Made by a program: the position numbers and the translations under genes | NCBI RefSeq assembly: GCF_030159895.1 | Contig: NZ_BSNI01000002.1 | Coordinates: forward strand, 1,204,306-1,268,305 | Length of the DNA stretch: 64,000 bases | Source of the DNA: Maritalea porphyrae | Lineage (GTDB): Bacteria > Pseudomonadota > Alphaproteobacteria > Rhizobiales > Devosiaceae | Direction: 5' to 3' | Notes under the pieces: generated by a model | What the model saw: only the letters and a program-made list of their open reading frames with translations | What the model was told of the DNA's origin: nothing | Database searches by the model: none | In this document: positions 35,888 through 44,098 of the stretch, one piece after another | Layout of the letters: every line of letters begins with the position of its first letter | Position numbering within the stretch: position 1 is the stretch's first letter

Positions 35888-37336
35888 ATGCGCATTGCAG
35901 TAGGCGGTATGCACACAGAATGCAGCACATACACAGATGTGCTGCAAAAAACAGACGACTTCAAAGTGTTGCGCGGCAATGATTTGATGATCTCTGACTT
36001 TTTCTGCTTCTTGCCAAAGGCGAGGGCGGAAATAGTGCCGCTCATGCATGCGCGCTCAACCCCTGGCGGCGCGGTTGCCCGCGCCACCTATGACGAGTTT
36101 AAAGAAGAGTTTTTGTCTAAACTTGAAATGACCATCGCAGACGCGCCAATTGATGGGCTATATTTGGCCATGCATGGTGCGGTTCACGTGCATGGCATGG
36201 ACGACGCCGAAGGGGATTGGATTGCGGCCGCGCGCAAGCTCGTTGGGCCCATGTGCCCAATTTCAGTTTCTTTCGATCTCCATGGCAATCTCAGTCAAAA
36301 AATCATCGATCAAATCGATCTGTTTACCGCCTTTCGACATGCGCCGCACATCGACACCCAAGAGACCATGGAGCGCGCCCTCAATGGGCTCATCAAGGTG
36401 ATTGAAACTGGCGAGCGGCCCTTTGTCGGCTGGGTGCCAATTCCCGTTTTGTTGCCGGGCGAGCGCACAAGTACAATCGATGAGCCCGCAAAATCGCTCT
36501 ATGCGCAACTGCCGCAAATCGATCGTGTTGATGGCATCACTGATGCGTCCTTGATGGTGGGTTATGTCTGGGCCGATGTGGCGCGCGCTAACGCCGCGGC
36601 GGTGATAACGGGAACCGATCAAGTCGCCGTAAAAAGCGAAGCGGAAAAGTTAGCGCAAAACTATTTCGACGCGCGCGCCAATTTTGAGTTTGGGCCAACG
36701 ACCGGCTCACTTCGAGAAATGATGCAGCTTGCCACCAGCAGCGAAACACATCCCGTTATCTTAACCGATTCCGGCGACAACCCCGGGGGCGGCGGTGTCG
36801 GTGACCGCGCATGTGTGCTGAAATATTGCGTTGAAAACAATATCCGCGACGCGCTGATTGTTGGCATCGCAGACGCGCCGGCGGTCCAACAGTGTTTTGG
36901 ATTGGGGGAAGGTGTCTTCACAGATATTTGGCTCGGCGCAACGCTTGATCCAGCGCGCTCGAAACCTTGGCGCGGGCATGTTCGGATAGAAAAGATTGCA
37001 ACCGATAATAAGCGCGGAAACAAACTTGCACTGCTGAACTGCAACGGATTGCGTATCGTCATCTCGGATCGTCGTTACACATTCCATGAGCCGGAAAATG
37101 TAGAACCCTTGGGAATCGACTTAGCCCAAGAGCGTATCGTCGTCATCAAGTGCGGGTACATTTCACCAGCAATGGCTAAGATCGCAAACCCCAACTTGAT
37201 GGCGCTTACCGATGGCGCGGTAAACCAAGATATTCCGGCGCTGGAAAACAAAAATCGGCCAAGACCGACTTATCCGTTTCAAACAGATTTTGACCTTTCG
37301 CCAGTCTGCTACTTGTCGCAAAGAGCACCGAAATAG
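35888..37336 (+). CDS. M81 family (MlrC-like) metallopeptidase, copy 2
   Basis: The 482-residue protein has GGMHTECSTYTDV, AMHGAVHVHGMDDAEGD, SFDLHGNLSQ, RHAPHIDTQETM and TDSGDNPGGGGVGD, the conserved blocks of the M81/MlrC family. Unlike copy 1 it keeps the regular DLHGNLS motif. It is placed between GH20 and the AEC transporter, so it probably cuts an amide bond in the compound whose sugar is released by GH20. The two copies differ too much to be a recent duplication. Confidence 0.9.
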   Translation: MRIAVGGMHTECSTYTDVLQKTDDFKVLRGNDLMISDFFCFLPKARAEIVPLMHARSTPGGAVARATYDEFKEEFLSKLEMTIADAPIDGLYLAMHGAVHVHGMDDAEGDWIAAARKLVGPMCPISVSFDLHGNLSQKIIDQIDLFTAFRHAPHIDTQETMERALNGLIKVIETGERPFVGWVPIPVLLPGERTSTIDEPAKSLYAQLPQIDRVDGITDASLMVGYVWADVARANAAAVITGTDQVAVKSEAEKLAQNYFDARANFEFGPTTGSLREMMQLATSSETHPVILTDSGDNPGGGGVGDRACVLKYCVENNIRDALIVGIADAPAVQQCFGLGEGVFTDIWLGATLDPARSKPWRGHVRIEKIATDNKRGNKLALLNCNGLRIVISDRRYTFHEPENVEPLGIDLAQERIVVIKCGYISPAMAKIANPNLMALTDGAVNQDIPALENKNRPRPTYPFQTDFDLSPVCYLSQRAPK

Positions 37337-37444
37337 CGCGTGATTGATTGACGACTTAAGTTGGGCTGAATAAGCTTTGCGTGTTCCTTTCCACTTTTGG
37401 TCCTTCCCCAAGTTGGGGACCGCGACCAGAAAGCACGCCGATAT

Positions 37445-38377
37445 ATGTATTTCGTCATAGACGTTGTTGCGCCAGTCTTCGTCATAGTCCTTCTTGGCTA
37501 TGTGGCGGTGAAACTGCGCATTTTCCCCAGCGGGGGCATAAATGCGCTGATCGCGTTCACCAATAATTTCGCCGCCCCGATGCTGTTGTTCCGGGCTATG
37601 CTGACGCTAGACTTTTCGACGGCGCTGGACCCCAAAATCATCTTGCCCTTTTATGTTGCTGGCATATCAGGATTTGTGCTGGGCATCATATTGGCGCGCA
37701 AGCTGTTTGCCTACAGGCCAGGCGAGGCCGTGTCTGTTGGCTTTTCTGCGCTATTCACCAACACCGTTTTACTGGGCATTCCAATTGTGCAACGCGCCTA
37801 TGGTGTTGAAGCGCTGCCAATTATTTTCCTCATCATTGGTTTTCACGCGCCAAGTCTGATGACCATCGGCATGCTCACAATGGAATTGTCGCGTCGCGAT
37901 GGGCGGCCCTTGTCTGTCGCCATTCTTGATGCGCTCAAGCGCATCGTTTCAAACCCGCTGTTAATCGGTATCGCGTGCGGTGTGGCATTGAACTTGAGTG
38001 GCCTGAAACTGCCAAAAGTGTTGGACGATGCGACCAGCATGATGGTTGCCGCTGTCTTGCCAACTGCGCTGTTTGGCCTTGGCGCAGCGCTGACCCAATA
38101 TAGCATCAAGAAGGCGGTTTTGCCCGCTGCCGCCATGTCGGCGATCAAGACCATCATGCACCCATTGCTCGCATGGATTATTCTGGTTCCGATTTTGGGC
38201 ATGCCCCACGAAATCGCTCGCGCCGTGGTGCTGTTGGCGGCGATGCCATCAGGCATCAATGCCTACATTTTTGCGACCTATTACAATCGAGCGCTGGACG
38301 TTGCTACTTCCACCGTGCTGCTTTCAACGCTGGTCAGCATCTTTTCAATTTCATTCTGGTTATGGTTCCTATCATGA
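37445..38377 (+). CDS. AEC family transporter
   Basis: The 310-residue membrane protein has about ten hydrophobic segments in two halves, as in the auxin efflux carrier/AEC family (VVAPVFVIVLLGYVAVKLRIF at the N-terminus; ALFGLGAALTQY in the second half). Bacterial members move dicarboxylates or other organic acids. ATG 37445 gives the typical short N-terminus; an in-frame start at 37397 adds a hydrophilic stretch. Its stop overlaps the next gene (ATGA). Confidence 0.88.
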   Translation: MYFVIDVVAPVFVIVLLGYVAVKLRIFPSGGINALIAFTNNFAAPMLLFRAMLTLDFSTALDPKIILPFYVAGISGFVLGIILARKLFAYRPGEAVSVGFSALFTNTVLLGIPIVQRAYGVEALPIIFLIIGFHAPSLMTIGMLTMELSRRDGRPLSVAILDALKRIVSNPLLIGIACGVALNLSGLKLPKVLDDATSMMVAAVLPTALFGLGAALTQYSIKKAVLPAAAMSAIKTIMHPLLAWIILVPILGMPHEIARAVVLLAAMPSGINAYIFATYYNRALDVATSTVLLSTLVSIFSISFWLWFLS

Positions 38378-39303
38378 AAAAGATATTGCTTGCGGGGCAG
38401 GTGCCCCAAGATTGCATTGAAATGCTTGAAAACAAATTTGAGTTGTTCAAACTCTATGAGGCTGCAAATCGCGATGCATTTTTGTTGGAGCACGGTGATA
38501 AAATCGATGGAGTTACGGGCGGGCGCATAGATGCCGAGTTGATTTCTCAACTGCCTAATCTGAAGGTCATCGCCAACTATGGCGTTGGATATGACAATGT
38601 GGATGTCGGCGCTGCAAGCACACGCGGTATTCGCGTGTCAAACACCCCAAACCGTCTCAATGCTGCTGTCGCAGAATTGACCGTTGGCCTGATGGTGTCG
38701 TTGGCACGCGAAATTCCGTCAAACCATGCCTATGTTAAGTCCGGGCGTTGGGCGAGCGAAGGTCAAACGCCGCTGACTGCTCAACTTGCTGGCGCGCGCG
38801 TTGGGATATTGGGACTTGGGCGAATTGGCAAAGCCATCGCTGTGCGTTTGACCGCGTTCGATATGGAAGTGTCTTATCATGGCAGGACGCACCAGAAAGA
38901 TCAGCCTTACCACTATTTTGACGATCTAACCGATATGGCCAAAAACGTTGACTGGTTGGTGGTGATTGCGCCGGGTGGCGAGGGGACACACAAGATCATT
39001 ACCCGTGAAGTGCTTCAGGCCTTGGGGGCAAATGGTTCTTTCGTCAACATCGCTCGCGGCAATATGGTGGATCAAGACGCACTGATTGACCTGCTGTCGA
39101 ATGGCGGATTGCGCGGGGCAGCGCTGGATGTGTTTGATGGCGAACCAGAAGTGCCTGAAGCCTTGCGGATGCTCGATAATGTTATTTTGTCGCCACACAA
39201 AGGCTCAGCGACCCGCCAAACGCGCGCGCAAATGAGCAGCCAAGTTGTTGAAAATCTGGTCGCCTATTTTGAAAAAGGCGAATTGCTAGACCCGGTGATT
39301 TAG
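38374..39303 (+). CDS. D-2-hydroxyacid dehydrogenase (glyoxylate/hydroxypyruvate reductase-like)
   Basis: The 309-residue protein is a D-isomer-specific 2-hydroxyacid dehydrogenase. It has GILGLGRIGKAIA (NAD(P) loop), INIARGNMVDQDAL with the catalytic Arg, the Glu in DVFDGEPEVPEAL and the His in VILSPHKGSAT. Likely substrates are glyoxylate or hydroxypyruvate. It overlaps the AEC gene by four bases, which sets the start at 38374. Hydroxypyruvate would fit a pathway that also handles D-serine; this is inference. Confidence 0.92.
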   Translation: MKKILLAGQVPQDCIEMLENKFELFKLYEAANRDAFLLEHGDKIDGVTGGRIDAELISQLPNLKVIANYGVGYDNVDVGAASTRGIRVSNTPNRLNAAVAELTVGLMVSLAREIPSNHAYVKSGRWASEGQTPLTAQLAGARVGILGLGRIGKAIAVRLTAFDMEVSYHGRTHQKDQPYHYFDDLTDMAKNVDWLVVIAPGGEGTHKIITREVLQALGANGSFVNIARGNMVDQDALIDLLSNGGLRGAALDVFDGEPEVPEALRMLDNVILSPHKGSATRQTRAQMSSQVVENLVAYFEKGELLDPVI

Positions 39304-39306
39304 GCA

Positions 39307-39333
39307 CAAAAAAGCCCCGCACAAAGGCGGGGC
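39307..39333 (-). terminator. Terminator for the M20 hydrolase gene, perhaps bidirectional
   Basis: GCCCCGC (39314-39320) and GCGGGGC (39327-39333) pair around a 6-base loop. The A-run at 39308-39313 reads as a T-run on the minus strand, so the main use is for the leftward M20 gene. Confidence 0.85.
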
Positions 39334-39357
39334 CAAGTGACCATTGAGGTCAGGAAC

Positions 39358-40530
39358 CTATTGGTTCGCGGGCATGGCTGTTTCAACCAATTGTGCCCAA
39401 TAAGATGAGCCGTAAGGGATCACCTCGTCGTTAAAATCATAAGTGTCTTGGTGAAGGCCAGCTGTGTCGCCGTTGCCAATCATGATGAACGCACCTGGGC
39501 GCGCGTTGGCCATAAACGAAAAGTCCTCGCCACCCATTGTTGGCAACACATTTGTGTCCACACGATCTTCGCCCACAAGTTTTTGCGCAATTGAAGCGGC
39601 AAACTCTGTCTGTGCCGGTGCGTTCATGGTCACAGGGTAACCGTCTTTGTAGTCAACTTCTGCCTTGCCGCCAAAGCTCGCCGCGATGTTCTGAGCCGTT
39701 GAGATCAATCGTGATTTTACGTTTTCACGAACCTCAGGATCAAGCGCACGAACCGTGCCGCAAATCTCTACATTCATTGGGATAATGTTGAACGCAGAAC
39801 CACCATTGATTTTTGTGGTCGACAAAACCGCAGATTGGATCGGGTCCACATTGCGAGACACAATGGTTTGAAGTGCAGTGATGATGTGCGCCGAAATCAC
39901 CACAGGATCGACTGATAGGTGTGGCATGGCCGCATGGCTATCAACGCCCGTCACCTTGATGGTCCATTGGTCCGCTGCCGCCATGATGCCGCCTTCGCGG
40001 ATCGCGAATTGACCAACTGGAATGCCGGGGAAGTTGTGCATGCCGAACACTTCTTCGATGCCAAAGCGTTCCATCATCCCGTCGTCAACCATGGCCTTGC
40101 CGCCCGCGCCGCCTTCTTCAGCTGGCTGGAAGATAACAGCAACAGTGCCGTCAAAATTGCGCGTTTCAGCCAAATATTTCGCGGCACCAAGTAGCATCGC
40201 AGTATGACCATCATGGCCGCACGCGTGCATCGCACCTTCTGTTTTAGAAGCGTGAGGCAATCCGGTTTTTTCAAAAATTGGTAGCGCATCCATGTCTGCA
40301 CGCAAACCGATAACCCGACCGCTGCCGGTTTTGTTGCCTTTGATGATGCCCACAACACCTGTTTGGCCGATACCCGGCACAACTTCGTCGCAGCCAAAGC
40401 TTTTCAGCAGTTCTTCAACTTTTCCCGCTGTGCGGTGAACCTCATACAAGATTTCAGGGTTTTCGTGCAGGTCGCGGCGCCATGCAGTAATCTCGTCATG
40501 AAATTCGGCAATACGATTTATAATTGGCAC
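39358..40530 (-). CDS. M20 family amidohydrolase (hippurate hydrolase-like)
   Basis: The 390-residue enzyme belongs to the M20D group with HippO and IAA-amino-acid hydrolases. Metal-site motifs are MHACGHDGHTAM, QPAEEGGAGG and FGMHNFPGIPVG, followed by the dimerisation domain (SHAAMPHLSVDP) and PTMGGEDFSFM. It hydrolyses N-acyl amino acids or related amides in the cytosol. It is convergent with the 2-hydroxyacid dehydrogenase gene. Its substrate may be linked to the amino-sugar unit, but it is transcribed separately. Confidence 0.93.
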   Translation of the reverse strand: MPIINRIAEFHDEITAWRRDLHENPEILYEVHRTAGKVEELLKSFGCDEVVPGIGQTGVVGIIKGNKTGSGRVIGLRADMDALPIFEKTGLPHASKTEGAMHACGHDGHTAMLLGAAKYLAETRNFDGTVAVIFQPAEEGGAGGKAMVDDGMMERFGIEEVFGMHNFPGIPVGQFAIREGGIMAAADQWTIKVTGVDSHAAMPHLSVDPVVISAHIITALQTIVSRNVDPIQSAVLSTTKINGGSAFNIIPMNVEICGTVRALDPEVRENVKSRLISTAQNIAASFGGKAEVDYKDGYPVTMNAPAQTEFAASIAQKLVGEDRVDTNVLPTMGGEDFSFMANARPGAFIMIGNGDTAGLHQDTYDFNDEVIPYGSSYWAQLVETAMPANQ

Positions 40531-40648
40531 TTGTTTCTCCCAAAGATCGTTGTTGGTTGCGCTTCGCCAAAGGCATGCGCATTGGTTGGACCATTATTGT
40601 GCACCAAGTGGCGCAAATTGAAAAGAGGAATGTCGGACAATTTAGCGC

Positions 40649-41482
40649 CTATTGCAAGGCAATCACAAAATTGTCCCCACTCTCCAGCTTCAGTACGACT
40701 TGATGAGGCGCCTTATCCACTTGCAATTCAAAGTCGCCATCTGCGGGTGAGGGGAGCTGCCAACGGCGTAATTGTTTTATCTCCGGCACCAGCGTAACTG
40801 CGATGATTTCCGTTCTGTTCGCGCTCGGTATGAGCAGATCAACAACACCATCATTGTTGATGTCATATGCCGCGCTCATACGTTGGTTACGCGATCCGTT
40901 GCGATGGTTCGAAAAGCCGTTAGCTGAGCCAACCCGCACCAGCCTCTCTCCATCGAGACGCCAGAATTCTAAGCGCTTGGTCAAGTGAGGCTTTTGCACC
41001 AACGCAATTTCTAGATTTCCATCGCCATCAAAATCAGCGATGCCTGCCGGGTTAAGCCACCGATAGGGTAGGCCAATATGTGGCGTTGTCGCCAATAGGT
41101 GCAGCCCACTTTGGTCCGCGTTGAACACCGCCAGAGCAGCTCCCAAGCTTATCGAACTCATCACCACGACAAGTTCGTCCGCGCCATCATTGTTTAAGTC
41201 GGCCAAGCGGACATGCCGATCTTCAAATACAAAGGAGGCGGGCAACTCATGGCTAAATTGCTGGCCATTCGCCAATTGCACCACGAGCCGGGAGGCTTCA
41301 AATCGGTCACCAAGCACGAAATGCTGATATCTAGTTGTTGGCTCACTCAACCAAGCGCGCGCGATTTGCTTTTGCCCAACAGCTACATAGCTGTTTTTGA
41401 TCGGGGGGTAGGGCTGTGCCATGGCGCCCGAAACGAATGCTGGCAAAAGCATAGCCAAGGAAAGAATGAAAAGCAGGCGCAT
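40649..41482 (-). CDS. Secreted FG-GAP/VCBS repeat protein
   Basis: The 277-residue protein starts with a Sec signal peptide (MRLLFILSLAMLLPAFVSGAMAQ, cut probably after AMA). The mature part has FG-GAP-like repeats with calcium-loop patterns: DLNNDGADELVVV, DFDGDGNLEIALV and DINNDGVVDLLIP. This suggests a small beta-propeller in the periplasm or outside the cell. Its function is unknown, and it stands alone. Confidence 0.85.
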   Translation of the reverse strand: MRLLFILSLAMLLPAFVSGAMAQPYPPIKNSYVAVGQKQIARAWLSEPTTRYQHFVLGDRFEASRLVVQLANGQQFSHELPASFVFEDRHVRLADLNNDGADELVVVMSSISLGAALAVFNADQSGLHLLATTPHIGLPYRWLNPAGIADFDGDGNLEIALVQKPHLTKRLEFWRLDGERLVRVGSANGFSNHRNGSRNQRMSAAYDINNDGVVDLLIPSANRTEIIAVTLVPEIKQLRRWQLPSPADGDFELQVDKAPHQVVLKLESGDNFVIALQ

Positions 41483-41624
41483 ATGATTTCCTGATCAAAT
41501 GGTCGAATAAAACCAGTTTGAATTGAACTAAATTCCCATGCAAATCACTTGCTTGTTACGTTTGCGCTGGTTAACACAATTGCTGTGCCACATCCGGCAC
41601 AAACAACTAAACCGGAACAAGGTC

Positions 41625-42812
41625 ATGTTTGAAAAACTATCACCCGCACCACAAGACAAAATCATTGCGCTAATCGCTGAATTTGCAGCAGACGAGCGCG
41701 ACAATAAGATCGATCTCGGCGTAGGCGTTTATAAAGACGCTACCGGCAACACGCCGATTATGACAGCAGTGCAAAAGGCGGAAGCCAAACGGGTGAAAGA
41801 CCAAACCACCAAGACCTATGTCGGTATGGCCGGCAATGTGGGCTTTAATGATGCGATGGTAGATTTGGTGCTTGGCGATAGTGTCGGCAAAAATCGTGTG
41901 CGCGCGGCGCAAGCACCAGGCGGTACAGGTGCTTTGCGCTTGATTGCAGATTTGCTCAATGTCGCAAAGCCTGGCGCAACGGTTTACATCTCTGATCCAA
42001 CTTGGCCAAACCACATTCCTTTGATGGAAGCAGCCGGCCTCAAAACCGCCTCCTACCCATATTTTGACGCTGAAAAGCGCAATGTGCGGTTCGACGATAT
42101 GTGCGAAGCAGTATCGAAAATGACCAGCGACGATATTTTGTTGCTGCATGGCTGCTGCCACAACCCAACTGGCGCCAACCTGACCAACGAGCAGTGGGAC
42201 AAACTCACTGACATTATCGAAGATGCAGGCGTGTTTGTGCTCGTCGATATCGCATATCTTGGTTTTGGCGACGGACTGACTGACGATGCATATGGCGTGC
42301 GCAAACTCGCTGCCACATTGCCTGAGATGGCGGTAGCCGCATCATGCTCAAAGAACTTTGGCCTTTATCGTGAACGCGTTGGCTGCGCGATGATCATTGG
42401 CATTGATGAACCATCAGCGAATGTCACCTTCTCACAACTACTTAGCGCGGCCCGCGCAAACTATTCTATGCCGCCTGATCATGGTGCAGAAATTGTCCGC
42501 ATTATCCTAAACGACAAAGACTTGCGGGCTGAGTGGGAAGCTGAGTTGACCGATGTGCGCAACCACATGGTGACCATTCGTAAGAATTTGGCGGAAGCCA
42601 TGCGCAAGCGTTCCAACAGCGCGGACTATGATTTTATCGCTGAACACCGGGGCATGTTCTCGCTGATCGGCATTTCGCAAGACGACGTAGAAAAGCTGAA
42701 AAAAGACCATGGCGTCTATATGGTCGGCAACTCACGTATGAATATTGCCGGTCTTGGCGTCGACAAAATCGACATCTTTGCCGACGCGCTTGCCGAAGTT
42801 TCACGCAGCTAA
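41625..42812 (+). CDS. Aromatic/aspartate aminotransferase (class I)
   Basis: The 395-residue protein is a PLP aminotransferase of the AspC/TyrB subgroup: DKIDLGVGVYKD near residue 26, LHGCCHNPTGANL, and the PLP lysine in SCSKNFGLYRERVG (K243). It transfers amino groups between aspartate or aromatic amino acids and 2-oxoglutarate. I start at ATG 41625 (MFEKLSPAPQDKI) with AAGG upstream; the frame extends to 41538 but that part does not fit the family. Confidence 0.93.
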   Translation: MFEKLSPAPQDKIIALIAEFAADERDNKIDLGVGVYKDATGNTPIMTAVQKAEAKRVKDQTTKTYVGMAGNVGFNDAMVDLVLGDSVGKNRVRAAQAPGGTGALRLIADLLNVAKPGATVYISDPTWPNHIPLMEAAGLKTASYPYFDAEKRNVRFDDMCEAVSKMTSDDILLLHGCCHNPTGANLTNEQWDKLTDIIEDAGVFVLVDIAYLGFGDGLTDDAYGVRKLAATLPEMAVAASCSKNFGLYRERVGCAMIIGIDEPSANVTFSQLLSAARANYSMPPDHGAEIVRIILNDKDLRAEWEAELTDVRNHMVTIRKNLAEAMRKRSNSADYDFIAEHRGMFSLIGISQDDVEKLKKDHGVYMVGNSRMNIAGLGVDKIDIFADALAEVSRS

Positions 42813-42834
42813 AATCATTCAATACTGAATTTTG

Positions 42835-42860
42835 AAAGGCCCGCGCTAGCGGGCCTTTTT
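42835..42860. terminator. Bidirectional terminator between aminotransferase and marR
   Basis: AAAGGCCCGC and GCGGGCCTTT pair around GCTA, followed by T's. The flanks suit termination of both convergent genes. Confidence 0.9.
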
Positions 42861-43293
42861 ATTTGGCCAGTTTGTTGAGCAGAGCGGCAAGCGTTGTTGT
42901 TTCTTCTTCCGACAATTTTGCACCAAGCATGTCGTGCATCAGTTTGCCATAAATTGCCCACATCTTTGCGCGGGTGGTGCGTCCTGCTTCGGTAATCCCG
43001 AGCACTTGCCCGCGCCCATCCTCTGGGCATTCCTGTTTCTGGATTAAGCCCGCCGCCTCCATGCGCGTCAAAATGCGTGACATGCCATATTGCGGCAATA
43101 GGAGTTTTGGCTGCAACTCATATGCCCGCAGTCCACAATGCTCAGTTTTTTCAAGTTCCCAAAGCACGTCATACCACGTCAATGGCGGCAGGTTGGCGGC
43201 TTTCAGCTCTGCCTCAACCTGTTCATGAAAGATCTTATGCACCCGATAAAGGGCACACCATGCACTTTGAGTTTGATCACTTGGTATCACCAT
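42859..43293 (-). CDS. MarR family transcriptional regulator
   Basis: The 144-residue winged-helix protein has the MarR pattern: LPPLTWYDVLWELEKTEH, LRAYELQPKLLLPQYGMSRILTRMEAAGLI and a wing with ECPEDGRGQVLGITEAGR. It is divergent from the glutathione S-transferase gene. Two ATGCARTTGCAT palindromes lie between them, so it probably represses both genes. Confidence 0.9.
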   Translation of the reverse strand: MVIPSDQTQSAWCALYRVHKIFHEQVEAELKAANLPPLTWYDVLWELEKTEHCGLRAYELQPKLLLPQYGMSRILTRMEAAGLIQKQECPEDGRGQVLGITEAGRTTRAKMWAIYGKLMHDMLGAKLSEEETTTLAALLNKLAK

Positions 43294-43306
43294 AATGTGA
43301 AAATAG

Positions 43307-43354
43307 ATGCAGTTGCATTTAAATGCAAGTCCATCTATGTAGATGCAATTGCAT
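43307..43354. promoter_or_regulatory. Two palindromic operators in the marR/GST region
   Basis: ATGCAGTTGCAT (43307-43318) and the perfect palindrome ATGCAATTGCAT (43343-43354) both follow TAG or GTAG and are 36 bp apart. They fit dimer sites of the divergent MarR protein. Confidence 0.65.
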
Positions 43355-43370
43355 GTTTATGGAGATGAAA

Positions 43371-44042
43371 ATGCCAAATTACAAACTGATAAGTTTCCCC
43401 CTTTGCCCCTATGTTCAACGCGCGCTGATTGTATTGGCAGAAAAAAACGTGCCGTTTGAACGCGTCGATATTGATTTGGCGAATAAGCCAGACTGGTTCC
43501 TAGAACTATCGCCCTTGGGCAAAGTGCCTGTGTTGCAGGCAGACGATAATGTGTTGTTTGAAAGCCAAGTGATTGCCGAATATCTCGACGAGGTTACCGA
43601 AGGCTCGCTGCATCCAACTGATCCTTTGCAAAAGGCTAAACATCGCGCTTGGATTGAGTTTGCTTCGCAAACACTGGCGACCCTTTGGGGCCTATACACC
43701 TCGGAAACTGAAGAGACGTTCGAAGCAAAGCGCAAAGAACTGGCTGAGAAATTCGCACGCGTAAGTGAACAGGTTGAGGGCCCATATTTCGCTGGTGACC
43801 AATTCCACCTGGTAGATGGTGTATGGGGTACCGTGTTCCGCTATATCAGCGTTTTTGAAACCCTTGGCGACTTCGACTTCTATCAGGGTTCGGAAAAGCT
43901 GCGTACTTGGCACAATAAGGTGCTATCGCGCCAAAGCGTAATTGATGCCGCACCGGCTGACTATGCGGACCAACTATTGGCTTTCACCAAGAAGAAAGAC
44001 GGCTATTTAGCATCCTTCATCACCGAGCCAAAAGCGGCGTAG
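43371..44042 (+). CDS. Glutathione S-transferase family protein
   Basis: The 223-residue protein has an N-terminal thioredoxin-like domain (KLISFPLCPYVQRALIVLAEKNVPFE; VPVLQADDNVLFESQVIAEYLDE with the cis-Pro and ES glutathione contact) and an all-helical C-terminal domain. CPYV at residues 10-13 resembles omega/DHAR-type GSTs with an active-site Cys. It likely conjugates or reduces with glutathione. ATG 43371 has GGAG at 43361. It is controlled by the divergent MarR in all likelihood. Confidence 0.9.
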   Translation: MPNYKLISFPLCPYVQRALIVLAEKNVPFERVDIDLANKPDWFLELSPLGKVPVLQADDNVLFESQVIAEYLDEVTEGSLHPTDPLQKAKHRAWIEFASQTLATLWGLYTSETEETFEAKRKELAEKFARVSEQVEGPYFAGDQFHLVDGVWGTVFRYISVFETLGDFDFYQGSEKLRTWHNKVLSRQSVIDAAPADYADQLLAFTKKKDGYLASFITEPKAA

Positions 44043-44049
44043 CCAAACA

Positions 44050-44075
44050 AAAAAGAGGCGGGGCATTGCCCCGCC
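44050..44075 (-). terminator. Terminator for ornithine cyclodeaminase gene, perhaps bidirectional
   Basis: GGCGGGGC (44057-44064), ATT, GCCCCGCC (44068-44075). The preceding AACAAAAAAGA gives a T-run on the minus strand. Confidence 0.85.
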
Positions 44076-44098
44076 AAAGTCACTCTTGGGTGGAAATC

